DNA of 64,000 bases from Streptomyces sp. STR69 (lineage in GTDB: Bacteria; Actinomycetota; Actinomycetes; Streptomycetales; Streptomycetaceae): positions 1 through 64,000 of the forward strand of contig NZ_JALJRY010000033.1 in NCBI RefSeq assembly GCF_024519455.1, given 5' to 3'. This document shows, piece after piece, positions 43,658 through 52,721 of this stretch (its first letter is position 1; each line of letters opens with the position of its first letter). Below the pieces are notes generated by a model that was not told the DNA's origin, searched no databases, and was given only the letters and a program-made list of their open reading frames with translations. The position numbers and the translations under genes are program-made.

Positions 43658-44455
43658 TCACATCCGCGACACGTTCCGCTCGTAGACCAGCCGCAGGCCG
43701 ATCAGGGTCAGCCAGGGCTCGTGCTCGTCGATCACCGACGCCTCGCCCAGGACCATCGGGGCGAGGCCGCCGGTCGCGATCACCGTCACGTCCTCCGGGT
43801 CGTCGGCCAGCTCCTTGGCCATCCGGGTGACGACTCCGTCGACCTGTCCTGCGAACCCGTAGACGATGCCCGACTGCATCGCCTCGACGGTGTTCTTGCC
43901 GATCACGCTGCGCGGCCGGGCCACCTCGATCTTGCGCAGCTGGGCGCCCTTGACGCCGAGCGCCTCGACCGAGATCTCGATACCGGGGGCGATGACACCG
44001 CCGACGTACTCCCCGCGCGCGGAGACCGCGTCGAACGTGGTCGCCGTACCGAAGTCGACGACGATCGCGGGGCCGCCGTAGAGCTCGACCGCGGCGACCG
44101 CGTTGATGATGCGGTCCGCGCCGACCTCCTTGGGGTTGTCGGTCAGGATCGGCACGCCCGTCTTGACGCCGGGCTCGACGAGGACTGCGGGCACGTCTCC
44201 GTAGTAGCGGCGCGTCACCTCGCGCAGCTCGTGCAGGACGGACGGCACGGTGGCGCAGATCGCGATGCCGTCGATGCCGTCGCCCAGTTCCTCTCCGAGG
44301 AGCGGGTGCATGCCCATCAGGCCCTGGAGGAGGACGGCGAGTTCGTCGGCGGTGCGGCGCGCGTCCGTGGAGATGCGCCAGTGCTCGATGATCTCTTCGC
44401 CGTCGAACAGGCCCAGAACGGTGTGGGTGTTGCCCACGTCGATCGTGAGGAGCAT
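43658..44455 (-). CDS. coaX: Type III pantothenate kinase
   Basis: Phosphorylates pantothenate, first step of CoA synthesis (265 aa). ASKHA-fold motifs are MLLTIDVGNTHTVLG, the KEVGADRIINAVAA catalytic block, DFGTATTFDAV and a GGVIAPGIEIS stretch. Type III enzymes are not feedback-inhibited by CoA. ATG 44455 begins 2 bp after the nadC stop, so translation is coupled. It closes the cofactor operon; the terminator follows immediately. Confidence 0.95.
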   Translation of the reverse strand: MLLTIDVGNTHTVLGLFDGEEIIEHWRISTDARRTADELAVLLQGLMGMHPLLGEELGDGIDGIAICATVPSVLHELREVTRRYYGDVPAVLVEPGVKTGVPILTDNPKEVGADRIINAVAAVELYGGPAIVVDFGTATTFDAVSARGEYVGGVIAPGIEISVEALGVKGAQLRKIEVARPRSVIGKNTVEAMQSGIVYGFAGQVDGVVTRMAKELADDPEDVTVIATGGLAPMVLGEASVIDEHEPWLTLIGLRLVYERNVSRM

Positions 44456-44457
44456 GA

Positions 44458-45435
44458 CTACTGCGCCTCACGGAGGTCGAGGCCGATGTCCAGGATCGGC
44501 GCGGAGTGGGTCAGGGCGCCCACGGAGAGGTAGTCCACCCCGGTGTCGGCGTACGCCTTGGCGTTGTCCAGGGTGAGCCGTCCCGACGCCTCCAGGGCGG
44601 CGCGACCGTGGACGATGCCGACGGCCTCCGCGCACTCGCCGGGCGTGAAGTTGTCGAGCAGGATCAGGTCGGCGCCGGCGTCCAGGACCTCGCGGAGCTG
44701 GTGCAGGGTGTCGACCTCGACCTCGATCGCCACGTCCGGGAAGGCCTCCCGTACGGCCTTGAAGGCCTGGGCGACGCCGCCCGCGGCGACCACGTGGTTG
44801 TCCTTGACGAGGGCCGCGTCCGACAGGGACATGCGGTGGTTGACACCGCCGCCGCAGCGGACCGCGTACTTCTCCAGGGAGCGCAGTCCGGGCGTCGTCT
44901 TGCGGGTGTCGCGGACCTTCGCCTTCGTGCCCTCCAGGGCGTCCGCCCACGCGCGCGTGGCGGTCGCGATGCCGGAGAGGCGGCACAAGAGGTTGAGCGC
45001 GCTGCGCTCGGCGGTCAGCAGGTCACGCGTGCGCGTGGTGACCGACAGGAGCTTCTGCCCGGCCTCCACGCGGTCGCCGTCCTCCGCGTGCCGCTCGACC
45101 TCGAACTCGTCGGTGCAGACCACGGAGATCACCGCTTCGGCGACCCTGAGGCCCGCCACGACACCGGCCTCGCGCGCGGTGAAGTCGGCGGTGGCGACGG
45201 CCTCTTCGGGGATGGTCGCCAGGGTCGTCACGTCGACACCGCCGTCGAGGTCCTCCTGGACGGCGACGTTGGCGATGTCCTCGACCTCCACGGGATCGAG
45301 GCCCGCGTCGGCCAGGAGCTCGGCGAGCGCGGGGTCCAGGCCGCACTCCAGGTACTCCGCGTCGGCGCCCGCGCCACAGGCACAGCCGTCGCCGCAGCCG
45401 CCGCTGTCGGCGAGGGGAAGGTCGGGGGTGCTCAC
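44458..45435 (-). CDS. nadC: Quinolinate phosphoribosyltransferase
   Basis: Converts quinolinate and PRPP into nicotinate mononucleotide in NAD synthesis (325 aa). Conserved blocks are NLLCRLSGIATATRAW, DTRKTTPGLRSLEKYAV, CGGGVNHRMSLSDAALVKDNH and ILLDNFTP. The N-terminus carries a Cys/Gly-rich insertion (GGCGDGCACGAGAD) of unknown role. GTG 45435 is preferred because GGAG is 11 bp upstream; an earlier GTG (45444) overlapping the nadB stop as GTGA has its ribosome site too close. Follows nadB in the operon. Confidence 0.94.
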   Translation of the reverse strand: MSTPDLPLADSGGCGDGCACGAGADAEYLECGLDPALAELLADAGLDPVEVEDIANVAVQEDLDGGVDVTTLATIPEEAVATADFTAREAGVVAGLRVAEAVISVVCTDEFEVERHAEDGDRVEAGQKLLSVTTRTRDLLTAERSALNLLCRLSGIATATRAWADALEGTKAKVRDTRKTTPGLRSLEKYAVRCGGGVNHRMSLSDAALVKDNHVVAAGGVAQAFKAVREAFPDVAIEVEVDTLHQLREVLDAGADLILLDNFTPGECAEAVGIVHGRAALEASGRLTLDNAKAYADTGVDYLSVGALTHSAPILDIGLDLREAQ

Positions 45436-45440
45436 TTCTG

Positions 45441-47159
45441 TCACTGCTCCTGGGGACGGTGCTGCCGGGTCGGGGGGAAGTCTGCGGTGTCCGTGGTGTG
45501 CACGGCCAGCGTGCGGTCGGGATTCAGCCGTACGACGATGTGGCGGCGCCAGGCGCTGTCGTCGCGCTCGGCGTGGTCCTCGCGCCAGTGGCAACCGCGG
45601 GTCTCCTCGCGCAGGGCGGCGGCGGTGACCAGAGCGCGGGCCACGCACAGGAGGTTGGTGGCCTCCCAGGTGTCGACGCCGGGCTCGGCGGTCTTGCCGT
45701 TCTCGTCGAGCGCGTCACGGGCGTCGGTGTGCAGCTGCTGGAGCTGTCCGGCGGCCCTGGCGAGGGAGTCCGCTGAGCGCAGGACGCCTGCGCCCTCGGT
45801 CATGATCCGCTGGATCGCGAAGCGGGCCTCGGGGGCGAGCAGCGGGTGCGCGGGCTTCTGGGGGTGCGGGACCGGTTCGGGCACGCGCGCGTGGAGGGCG
45901 TTCCCCGCCTGGCTCGCGGTGATGTCGGCGACGATGCGCTCGGCGTAGACGAGGCCTTCGAGGAGGGAGTTGGAGGCGAGCCGGTTCGCGCCGTGCACTC
46001 CGGTGCAGGCGACCTCGCCGCACGCGTAGAGGCCGGGGACGGTCGTACGGCCCCGGGAGTCGGTGCGGACGCCGCCGGAGGCGTAGTGGGCGGCCGGGGC
46101 GACCGGAACGGGCTCGGTGACCGGGTCGATGCCGTGGCTGCGGCAGGCGGCGAGGATCGTCGGGAAGCGGTGCTCCCACATGTCGGCGCCGAAGTGCCGG
46201 GCGTCGAGGAACATGTGCTCGGCGTCCTGCTCCAGCATGCGCCGCGTGATGCCCTTGGCGACGATGTCCCGGGGCGCGAGCTCGGCCAGTTCGTGCTGGC
46301 CCACCATGAAGCGCACGCCGTCGGCGTCGACCACGTGGGCGCCCTCGCCGCGCACCGCCTCGGAGACGAGGGGCTGCTGGCCCTCCGCGTCGGCACCGAG
46401 GAACAGCACGGTCGGGTGGAACTGCACGAACTCCAGGTCGGAGACCTCGGCACCCGCGCGGAGCGCGAGGGCGACCCCGTCGCCGGTCGACACGGACGGG
46501 TTGGTGGTCGCCGAGAAGACCTGCCCCATGCCGCCCGTCGCGAGGACCACGGCGGGCGCGTGCACGGCGCCCACACCGTCGTGCTGCCCCTCGCCCATGA
46601 CGTGCAGGCTCACGCCCGCCGTACGGCCCTCGGCGTCCGTCAGGAGGTCCAGTACGAGCGCGTTCTCGATCGTGCGCAGCCCACGCGCGTGCACGGCCTC
46701 GACGAGCGCCCGGGAGACCTCCGCACCGGTCGCGTCGCCGCCCGCGTGTGCGATGCGGCGCCGGTGGTGACCGCCTTCGCGGGCCAGCTCCAGTCCTCCT
46801 TCGGAGGACTCGTCGAAGTGGGCACCGGTCTCGATGAGGCGGCGTACCGCGTCGGGGCCTTCGGTGACGAGGATCCGGACGGCTTCCTCGTCGCACAGGC
46901 CGGCGCCCGCCACCAGGGTGTCGTCCAGGTGCTGTTCGGGGGTGTCGCCCTCCCCCAGGGCGGCGGCGATGCCGCCCTGGGCCCAACGGGTGGAGCCGTC
47001 GTCGAGGCGGGCCTTGGTGACGACGACCGCCCGCAGACCCGCCGCCTCGCAGCGCAGGGCCGCGGTCAGACCGGCCACTCCGGAGCCGACGACCACGACG
47101 TCCGCGTCGATGGACCATCCGGGGGCGGGTGCGTGCAGTCGTATGCCTGTGCTGGTCAC
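45441..47159 (-). CDS. nadB: L-aspartate oxidase
   Basis: FAD flavoprotein (572 aa) oxidising aspartate to iminoaspartate, the first step of bacterial NAD synthesis. The N-terminal dinucleotide motif VVVVGSGVAGLTAAL, ARLDDGSTRWAQGGIAAAL, the substrate-site QFHPTVLF and GLYACGEVACTGVHGANRLASNS are all present. GTG 47159 overlaps the panC stop by GTGA. nadA is not in the window, so the quinolinate synthase must lie elsewhere. Confidence 0.95.
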   Translation of the reverse strand: MTSTGIRLHAPAPGWSIDADVVVVGSGVAGLTAALRCEAAGLRAVVVTKARLDDGSTRWAQGGIAAALGEGDTPEQHLDDTLVAGAGLCDEEAVRILVTEGPDAVRRLIETGAHFDESSEGGLELAREGGHHRRRIAHAGGDATGAEVSRALVEAVHARGLRTIENALVLDLLTDAEGRTAGVSLHVMGEGQHDGVGAVHAPAVVLATGGMGQVFSATTNPSVSTGDGVALALRAGAEVSDLEFVQFHPTVLFLGADAEGQQPLVSEAVRGEGAHVVDADGVRFMVGQHELAELAPRDIVAKGITRRMLEQDAEHMFLDARHFGADMWEHRFPTILAACRSHGIDPVTEPVPVAPAAHYASGGVRTDSRGRTTVPGLYACGEVACTGVHGANRLASNSLLEGLVYAERIVADITASQAGNALHARVPEPVPHPQKPAHPLLAPEARFAIQRIMTEGAGVLRSADSLARAAGQLQQLHTDARDALDENGKTAEPGVDTWEATNLLCVARALVTAAALREETRGCHWREDHAERDDSAWRRHIVVRLNPDRTLAVHTTDTADFPPTRQHRPQEQ

Positions 47160-48163
47160 GAGGCGGCTCCGAGGGTTCCGAAAGCGAGTGGGATGTTGTC
47201 GATCAGCCGGGTCGTCCCGACCCGGGCGGCGACGGCGAGGACGGCCTCGCCGGTGAAGTCCTCGTCCACGTCGGTGAAGTCGGACGGGTCGACCAGGGCG
47301 AGGTAGTCCAGGGCGAGCGGCGGGTCGAGGCGGGCCGCGGCGTCGAGGACCAGGCGGGCGGCGGCGCGGATGGACGCCGGACCGCCGGGGCCGGGGGCGG
47401 CCTTGGCGACGGCGTGGGCGTCGGCCGCCGCGCGGGACTCCCCTATGGCGCTGAGCGCCTCGGCACGCGCGTGCGTGGCGGGCACCTCGCGGGCCCGCGC
47501 GCGCAGCGCCTCCTGGGCCGCGTGCCGGTCGCGGCCGGCGAACAGGGCCTGGGAGAGGGCGAGCGCGGTGCGCCTCTCCTGGGGGGACAGATAGCGGTTG
47601 CGGCTGGACAGGGCCAGGCCGTCGGCCTCGCGCACGGTCGGCACGCCGACGATGTCCGGGCCGAAGTTCAGGTCGCGCACCATGCGGCGGATCAGGGCGA
47701 GTTGCTGGGCGTCCTTCTGGCCGAACAGGGCGGTGTCGGGGCGGGTGAGGTGCAGCAGCTTGCCGACGACGGTGAGCATGCCGTCGAAGTGGCCGGGGCG
47801 GACCGCGCCCTCCAGGCGTGTGCCCATGGGGCCCGCCGAGATGCGGACCTGGGGTTCGCCGCCCGGGTAGACCTCGTCCACGGAGGGGGCGAACACGACG
47901 TCGGCACCCGCCTGTTCGGCGATCTTGAGGTCGGCGTCCAGGGTGCGCGGGTAGCGGTCGAGGTCCTCGCCCGCGCCGAACTGCAGCGGGTTCACGAAGA
48001 CGGTGACCACGACCTCGCCGTCCGGTCCGACGAGTTCGCGCGCGGTGCGGACCAGGGTGGCGTGGCCCTCGTGCAGGGCGCCCATCGTCATCACGACGGC
48101 GCGGCGGCCCGCACGCGTGCGTGCGTGCAGTTCGTCGGCGGTGCGCAGCAGGGCGGTGGTCAT
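47156..48163 (-). CDS. panC: Pantothenate synthetase
   Basis: Condenses pantoate with beta-alanine using ATP (335 aa, somewhat longer than the usual about 280-310). The HIGH-like MTMGALHEGHATLV, FVNPLQFGAGEDL, AEQAGADVVFAPSV and GKLLHLTRPDTALFGQKDAQ blocks are intact, with ALSSRNRYLSPQER as the KMSKS-like loop. The C-terminus has an Ala-rich insertion. ATG 48163 overlaps the stop of the DUF2520-type gene by ATGA. Confidence 0.95.
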   Translation of the reverse strand: MTTALLRTADELHARTRAGRRAVVMTMGALHEGHATLVRTARELVGPDGEVVVTVFVNPLQFGAGEDLDRYPRTLDADLKIAEQAGADVVFAPSVDEVYPGGEPQVRISAGPMGTRLEGAVRPGHFDGMLTVVGKLLHLTRPDTALFGQKDAQQLALIRRMVRDLNFGPDIVGVPTVREADGLALSSRNRYLSPQERRTALALSQALFAGRDRHAAQEALRARAREVPATHARAEALSAIGESRAAADAHAVAKAAPGPGGPASIRAAARLVLDAAARLDPPLALDYLALVDPSDFTDVDEDFTGEAVLAVAARVGTTRLIDNIPLAFGTLGAAS

Positions 48164-49080
48164 CCGGCATCTCCCTCGGTGCCGTTGGCGAGTACCCCGA
48201 GGAGGTCCTCGGCGAGTTCCGGCTTGAGCAGCCCGTGGGCCAGGGCCCGGTCGGCGGTCGCGCGGGCCATCGCCAGATAGCCGGCGACGGTCTGCGGGGC
48301 GTGCTTGCGCAACTCGGTGACGTGCGCGGCGACGGTGCCCGCGTCCCCGCGCGCGACGGGGCCGGTCAGGGCCGCGTCGCCGGAGCGCAGGGCGTTGTCC
48401 AGGGCGGCGCCCAGCAGCGGGCCGAGCATCCGGTCGGGGGCCTCGACGCCGGCCGTGCGCAGCAGCTCCATGGACTCGGCGACCAGGGTGACCAGGTGGT
48501 TGGCGCCCAGGGCGAGGGCCGCGTGGTAGAGCGGGCGGTTCTCCTCGGCGATCCACTCGGGCTCGCCGCCCATCTCGATGACCAGTGCCTCGGCGGCCAG
48601 CCGGAGTTCCTCGGGCGCGGTGACCCCGAAGGAGCATCCGGCGAGCCGCTGGACGTCCACAGGAGTGCCCGTGAAGGTCATCGCGGGGTGCAGGGCCAAC
48701 GGCAGCGCGCCGACGCGCAGAGCGGGGTCCAGGACCTTCGCGCCGTACCGCCCGGAGGTGTGCACGAGGAGCTGCCCGGGGCGTACGGCCCCGGTCTCCG
48801 CAAGGCCCTCCACGAGGCCGGGCAGGGCGTCGTCCGGGACGGTGAGCAGCACCAGGTCGGAGCGCTCCAGGACCTGGGCGGGCGTGAGCACCGGCACCTC
48901 GGGGAGCATCAGCGCGGCCCGTCGCCTGGAGGCGTCGGAGACCCCGGAGACGGCCACCGGGCGGTGCCCGGCCAGCTGGAGGGACGCGGCCAGTACGGGG
49001 CCCACCCGGCCGGCGCCGACGACGCCGACGGCGAGCCGCGCGGGGCGGTCCTTGGGCTCTGGCTGTTGGAATGTACTCAC
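48160..49080 (-). CDS. Rossmann-fold / DUF2520 protein, possible oxidoreductase
   Basis: A 306-aa protein with an N-terminal NAD(P)-binding Rossmann domain (VGVVGAGRVGPVLAASL) and a C-terminal all-helical DUF2520 domain (LYHAALALGANHLVTL). This build resembles 6-phosphogluconate-type and ketopantoate reductases. First gene of the operon and coupled to panC by ATGA. Position and fold make it a candidate for an alternative ketopantoate reductase (PanE) or another reductase in pantothenate synthesis; unproven. Confidence 0.85.
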   Translation of the reverse strand: MSTFQQPEPKDRPARLAVGVVGAGRVGPVLAASLQLAGHRPVAVSGVSDASRRRAALMLPEVPVLTPAQVLERSDLVLLTVPDDALPGLVEGLAETGAVRPGQLLVHTSGRYGAKVLDPALRVGALPLALHPAMTFTGTPVDVQRLAGCSFGVTAPEELRLAAEALVIEMGGEPEWIAEENRPLYHAALALGANHLVTLVAESMELLRTAGVEAPDRMLGPLLGAALDNALRSGDAALTGPVARGDAGTVAAHVTELRKHAPQTVAGYLAMARATADRALAHGLLKPELAEDLLGVLANGTEGDAG

Positions 49081-49264
49081 GCGAGTGCGGCCTTCCCGTT
49101 CCAGTCCGCTCCGGGTACCGGACGATTTCTCGTCATGTTAACGCGATCGGTTCGGGAGGCGTCCGGTTGTCCACAGGCTGTGGGTTGTCGCACACCCCGG
49201 AGGACCGGAGAGCCGGCGGAAACCCGGATGCTCGCACACACGTGCGCCAGGCATCATCCGGAGC

Positions 49265-50461
49265 ATGAGCGATGCGGCGGAGCAGAGTGACCAAAAGGCA
49301 GAGTCGGCAACCGATGAGCAACGGAACCTGGAGCACCGTAGACGGCGTATCGCCGCGAACCGGAGCGCCGAGCGGTCCCTCGCGCACCTCGGGTTCCTGG
49401 ACCCCCTCCGGGAGCGGCTCGCCTTCGTGCAGGAGGCGGCCGAGCTGTACGACCTGGACGAGGCGTCGGACATGTACGGCACCGAAGTCGTCGAAACCCT
49501 GGAGAAGCGGGTCGCCGAACTGCTCGGCAAGGAGGCCGCGGCCTTCTTCCCCACGGGCACGATGGCGCAACAGGTGGCCCTGCGCTGCTGGGCGGGTCGT
49601 ACCGGCTTCCAGACAGTCGCCGTGCACCCGCTGGCCCACCCCGAAGTGCACGAACGGAACGCCTTCAGCCAGGTCAGCGGCTTGCGCCCGGTCCATGTGA
49701 CGAGCGAGCCCCGGCAGCCGACCGCCGACGAGGTGCACGACTTCCCGGAGCCCTTCGGGGCGCTGATGCTCGAACTGCCCCTCCGGGACGCCGGCTTCGT
49801 CCTGCCCTCCTGGGAGGAGCTCTCCGCCCTCGTCGACGCCGCGCACGAACGCGACGCGGTGGTCCACTTCGACGGCGCCCGCCTGTGGGAGTCCACCTCC
49901 CACTTCGGCCGCCCGCTCGACGAGATCGCGGGCCTGGCGGACAGCGTCTACGTGTCGTTCTACAAGTCCCTCGACGCCCTCGGCGGCGCCGCGCTCGCCG
50001 GCCCGAAGACCCTGATCGACGAGGCGAGGACCTGGCGGCACCGCTACGGAGGCATGGTCTTCCAGCAGTTCCCCACCGTCCTGACGGCACTCGCGGGCCT
50101 GGACCGGGAGCTGCCCCGGCTGCCCGCGTACGTGGCCCACGCGCGCGTGGTCGCCGAGGCGCTGCGCGAGGGGTTCGCCACTGCCGGGGTGCCGTGGACG
50201 CGCGTCCATCCCGAGCAGCCGCACACGCACGACTTCCAGGTCTGGCTGCCGTACGACCGCGACGCCGTCACGGAGGCCGCGATCCGGCAGGCGGAGGAGA
50301 CCAAGACCGCTCTGTTCGCCAATCCCTGGGACTCGAAGGGTCCGGGGCTGGCCGTCACGGAGGTCTGCGTACGGGCCGCCGCCCTGGAGTGGACGGCCGA
50401 GGACGTGAAGGCGGCGGTCGCGGACTTCGTGGTCCGTCTGAGGGAGGAGACCGGGGGCTGA
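49265..50461 (+). CDS. L-threonine aldolase / beta-eliminating lyase family
   Basis: PLP-dependent fold-type I enzyme of 398 aa. The PLP lysine lies in VSFYKSLDALGG, and VVHFDGARLWES holds the PLP-contacting Asp/Arg region; MYGTEVVETLEKRVAELLGKEA is the family start. Low-specificity threonine aldolases cleave threonine and other beta-hydroxy amino acids to glycine plus aldehyde. ATG 49265; diverges from the cofactor operon over 184 bp. Relatives also act on other beta-hydroxy amino acids, so the exact substrate is open. Confidence 0.86.
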   Translation: MSDAAEQSDQKAESATDEQRNLEHRRRRIAANRSAERSLAHLGFLDPLRERLAFVQEAAELYDLDEASDMYGTEVVETLEKRVAELLGKEAAAFFPTGTMAQQVALRCWAGRTGFQTVAVHPLAHPEVHERNAFSQVSGLRPVHVTSEPRQPTADEVHDFPEPFGALMLELPLRDAGFVLPSWEELSALVDAAHERDAVVHFDGARLWESTSHFGRPLDEIAGLADSVYVSFYKSLDALGGAALAGPKTLIDEARTWRHRYGGMVFQQFPTVLTALAGLDRELPRLPAYVAHARVVAEALREGFATAGVPWTRVHPEQPHTHDFQVWLPYDRDAVTEAAIRQAEETKTALFANPWDSKGPGLAVTEVCVRAAALEWTAEDVKAAVADFVVRLREETGG

Positions 50462-50493
50462 CAGGCGTCAGGGAGTGAGATGGGTGACGGGCG

Positions 50494-50709
50494 TCAGCAG
50501 GTGGGGCGGGCCTGTCGGTGCAGCCATCGGCCCAGGGTCTCCCGCAGCCGGCCGCGGGCCGGACGTTCCGCGACGACCGCGCGGAACCGCCAGTAGCCGT
50601 GCAGCTCGCGCGCGGTGCGCCAGTCGTGGGCACCGGGTGGGGGCGGCAGGACCTCGCCGAGCCGCCGGGCGCGGTAGGTGTCCAGGAAGTACTGCTGGGT
50701 GACGCTCAT
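50494..50709 (-). CDS. Small hypothetical protein
   Basis: A 71-aa basic, Arg-rich protein (SVTQQYFLDTYRARRLGE at the start, HDWRTARELHGYWRFRAVV in the middle) from ATG 50709. It converges with the threonine aldolase gene (32 bp) and diverges from the ArsR-type gene. Similar short proteins occur next to these genes in Streptomyces, as far as I recall. No function can be assigned. Confidence 0.6.
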   Translation of the reverse strand: MSVTQQYFLDTYRARRLGEVLPPPPGAHDWRTARELHGYWRFRAVVAERPARGRLRETLGRWLHRQARPTC

Positions 50710-50807
50710 GTCTCCAGGCTGCGCCGCCGCCCGGCGGCTGTCGCGCCGATTGACGGGCGCCGTCAATCGAGGGTGGCGTTGTCAGTGGCGGGGTGCACGA
50801 TGGGGAC

Positions 50808-51917
50808 ATGAGCGTGCACATCGACATCACGGGGCTGCGGCAGGAGCAGGTCGTCTTCGCGCCCTCACCCCTGGGCGAGCTGTGCATGGCGCTGCACGCG
50901 ATGTCCGAGCCCGGTCACCATCCCGGCCTCCAGGGGTGGGTGACCGGCGTCACCGCCCGGCTCGACCCGCATCTGGCCGACAGGATGTGCGAGGCGGACT
51001 TCCTGTGGCGGTCGACGTTCTCCGACCTGTTCCTGCCGTACGCGGGCATCCCCGGCCGCAGCACACTCCCCGGGGCGACCCTCGCCGAGGAGCTGGACCT
51101 GGTGGACAAGCTGACGGACGAGCAGTTCGTGGACGCGGCGCTGGAGTTCACCACCTGCACGCTCACCTACAGCACCGGCGGACCCGGCCCGCTCTCGGAC
51201 ACCACGATCAGGCTGCACGCCCTGGAGCAGGCCGCGACCCGCGGTCCGCGTCAACTGGCGTTCACCGAGCGGCTGTTGGCCGACCCGCCGCGGACCAGGG
51301 CCTGGCTGCGGCAGTTCCTGGAGGACTGCGACGAGGCGTTCTTCGCGGAGACCTGGTCCCGGATGCAGCACCAGCTCGCGGCCGACGCCCGCCACAAGAC
51401 GGACCTCCTGCGGCACAAGGGCCTGGCGGAGGCACTGACGTCGATATCCACCGCCGTGACGCTCGACGAGAGCGCCACCCGCATCACGGTCGACAAGCTC
51501 GGCAACGGCCGTACGGCGACCCAGGACGGCGGCCTCCTCCTGGTTCCCACCAGCCTGGGCTGGCCGCATCTGACGGTCCTGTACCGCTACGGCTGGCAGC
51601 CCGTCGTGCACTACCCCGTCGGGTCGCCCAAGCTCGCCGCGCCGACCTCCCTGGAGCAGCTGACCCTGCGGATGACCGCCCTGTCCCACCCGGTCCGCAT
51701 GCGCCTGTGCCGCAGCCTGGCCCGCACCGCGTTCACCACCAGCGAGCTGACCCAGGTGCACGGCATGACCGCCCCCGAGATATCCCGCCACCTCGGCGTC
51801 CTGAAGAGGGCCGGCCTGATCACCACCCGCCGCCGCGGTCGCTACGTCCTGCACCAGCTGGACGTCACGATGGTGGCCCGCCTGGGCAGCGACTTCCTGG
51901 AGGGCATCCTCAGGTAG
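50808..51917 (+). CDS. ArsR-type winged-helix regulator with long N-terminal domain
   Basis: A 369-aa protein whose last about 90 residues form an ArsR/SmtB-like winged helix (ALSHPVRMRLCRSLARTAF, TAPEISRHLGVLKRAGLITTRRRGRYVLHQL). The large N-terminal region is of the DUF5937 kind found in actinobacterial regulators and may sense a ligand; no metal-binding cysteine cluster is present. ATG 50808 follows GGGG. Starts close to the divergent small gene, which it might control. Confidence 0.82.
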   Translation: MSVHIDITGLRQEQVVFAPSPLGELCMALHAMSEPGHHPGLQGWVTGVTARLDPHLADRMCEADFLWRSTFSDLFLPYAGIPGRSTLPGATLAEELDLVDKLTDEQFVDAALEFTTCTLTYSTGGPGPLSDTTIRLHALEQAATRGPRQLAFTERLLADPPRTRAWLRQFLEDCDEAFFAETWSRMQHQLAADARHKTDLLRHKGLAEALTSISTAVTLDESATRITVDKLGNGRTATQDGGLLLVPTSLGWPHLTVLYRYGWQPVVHYPVGSPKLAAPTSLEQLTLRMTALSHPVRMRLCRSLARTAFTTSELTQVHGMTAPEISRHLGVLKRAGLITTRRRGRYVLHQLDVTMVARLGSDFLEGILR

Positions 51918-51933
51918 CCGCGGTCACCGTGCC

Positions 51934-52605
51934 TCAGCCGTGCCCGCCGGCCCGCACCAGCCCCGTCTCGTACGCCAGGACGACCACCTGGACCCGGTCC
52001 CGCAGCCCGAGCTTGGTCAGGATGCGGCCGACATGGGTCTTCACGGTCGCCTCGGACAGCACCAGGTGGGCCGCGATCTCACCGTTGGACAGCCCCTGGG
52101 CGACCAGGATCATGACCTCGCGCTCGCGCTCGGTGAGCCGCTCCAGCTCCTTGTGCTGCGGCTCCTTGCCGGCGGAGGGCAGCATCGGGGCGAAGCGGTC
52201 CAGGAGTCGGCGGGTCGTCGAGGGCGCCACCACCGCGTCCCCGCTGTGCACGGAGCGGATCGCGGTGAGGAGTTCACCGGGCGGCACGTCCTTGAGCATG
52301 AACCCGGAGGCGCCGGCCTTCAGCCCGGAGAAGGCGTACTCGTCCAGGTCGAAGGTGGTCAGGATCAGCACCTTGGGCGGGTTCTCGCCCTGGCAGATGC
52401 GGCGGGTGGTCTCCACCCCGTCCAGCTTCGGCATACGGACGTCCATCAGCACCACGTCGACCGCGGTCGCGGCCAGCACCTGAAGGGCCTCGACACCGTC
52501 GCCCGCCTCCGCGACGACCTCCATGTCCGGCTGGGCGGCGAGCACCATCCGGAAACCGGTGCGCAGCAGCACCTGGTCGTCGACGAGCATCACGCGGATC
52601 GTCAT
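51934..52605 (-). CDS. NarL/LuxR-type response regulator
   Basis: A 223-aa two-component regulator. The receiver has acidic pair VDD, the phospho-acceptor in VVLMDVRMPK and the lysine in GFMLKDVPP; the C-terminal HTH is LTEREREVMILVAQGLSNGEIAAHL split over residues 160-205. ATG 52605 is used. Partner of the histidine kinase whose stop lies 116 bp upstream on the same strand; four 12-bp repeats lie in between. Confidence 0.93.
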   Translation of the reverse strand: MTIRVMLVDDQVLLRTGFRMVLAAQPDMEVVAEAGDGVEALQVLAATAVDVVLMDVRMPKLDGVETTRRICQGENPPKVLILTTFDLDEYAFSGLKAGASGFMLKDVPPGELLTAIRSVHSGDAVVAPSTTRRLLDRFAPMLPSAGKEPQHKELERLTEREREVMILVAQGLSNGEIAAHLVLSEATVKTHVGRILTKLGLRDRVQVVVLAYETGLVRAGGHG

Positions 52606-52635
52606 CGGGTCCTCTTCCGTTCCGTCAGCAGGATC

Positions 52636-52689
52636 GTTCAACAATTCATTCAACAGGTTGAGGCCGTGCAACAGGTCGTTCAACAATTC
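52636..52689. repeat. Four 12-bp repeats between kinase and regulator genes
   Basis: GTTCAACAATTC (52636-52647), ATTCAACAGGTT (52648-52659), GTGCAACAGGTC (52666-52677) and GTTCAACAATTC (52678-52689): two adjacent pairs separated by GAGGCC, with outer copies identical and inner copies sharing CAACAGGT. The stretch is AT-richer than its surroundings. It could be a binding array for the response regulator within the operon. Confidence 0.75.
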
Positions 52690-52721
52690 CTTACAGGTGT
52701 CAGTACTCGGCGTACGAAAGA

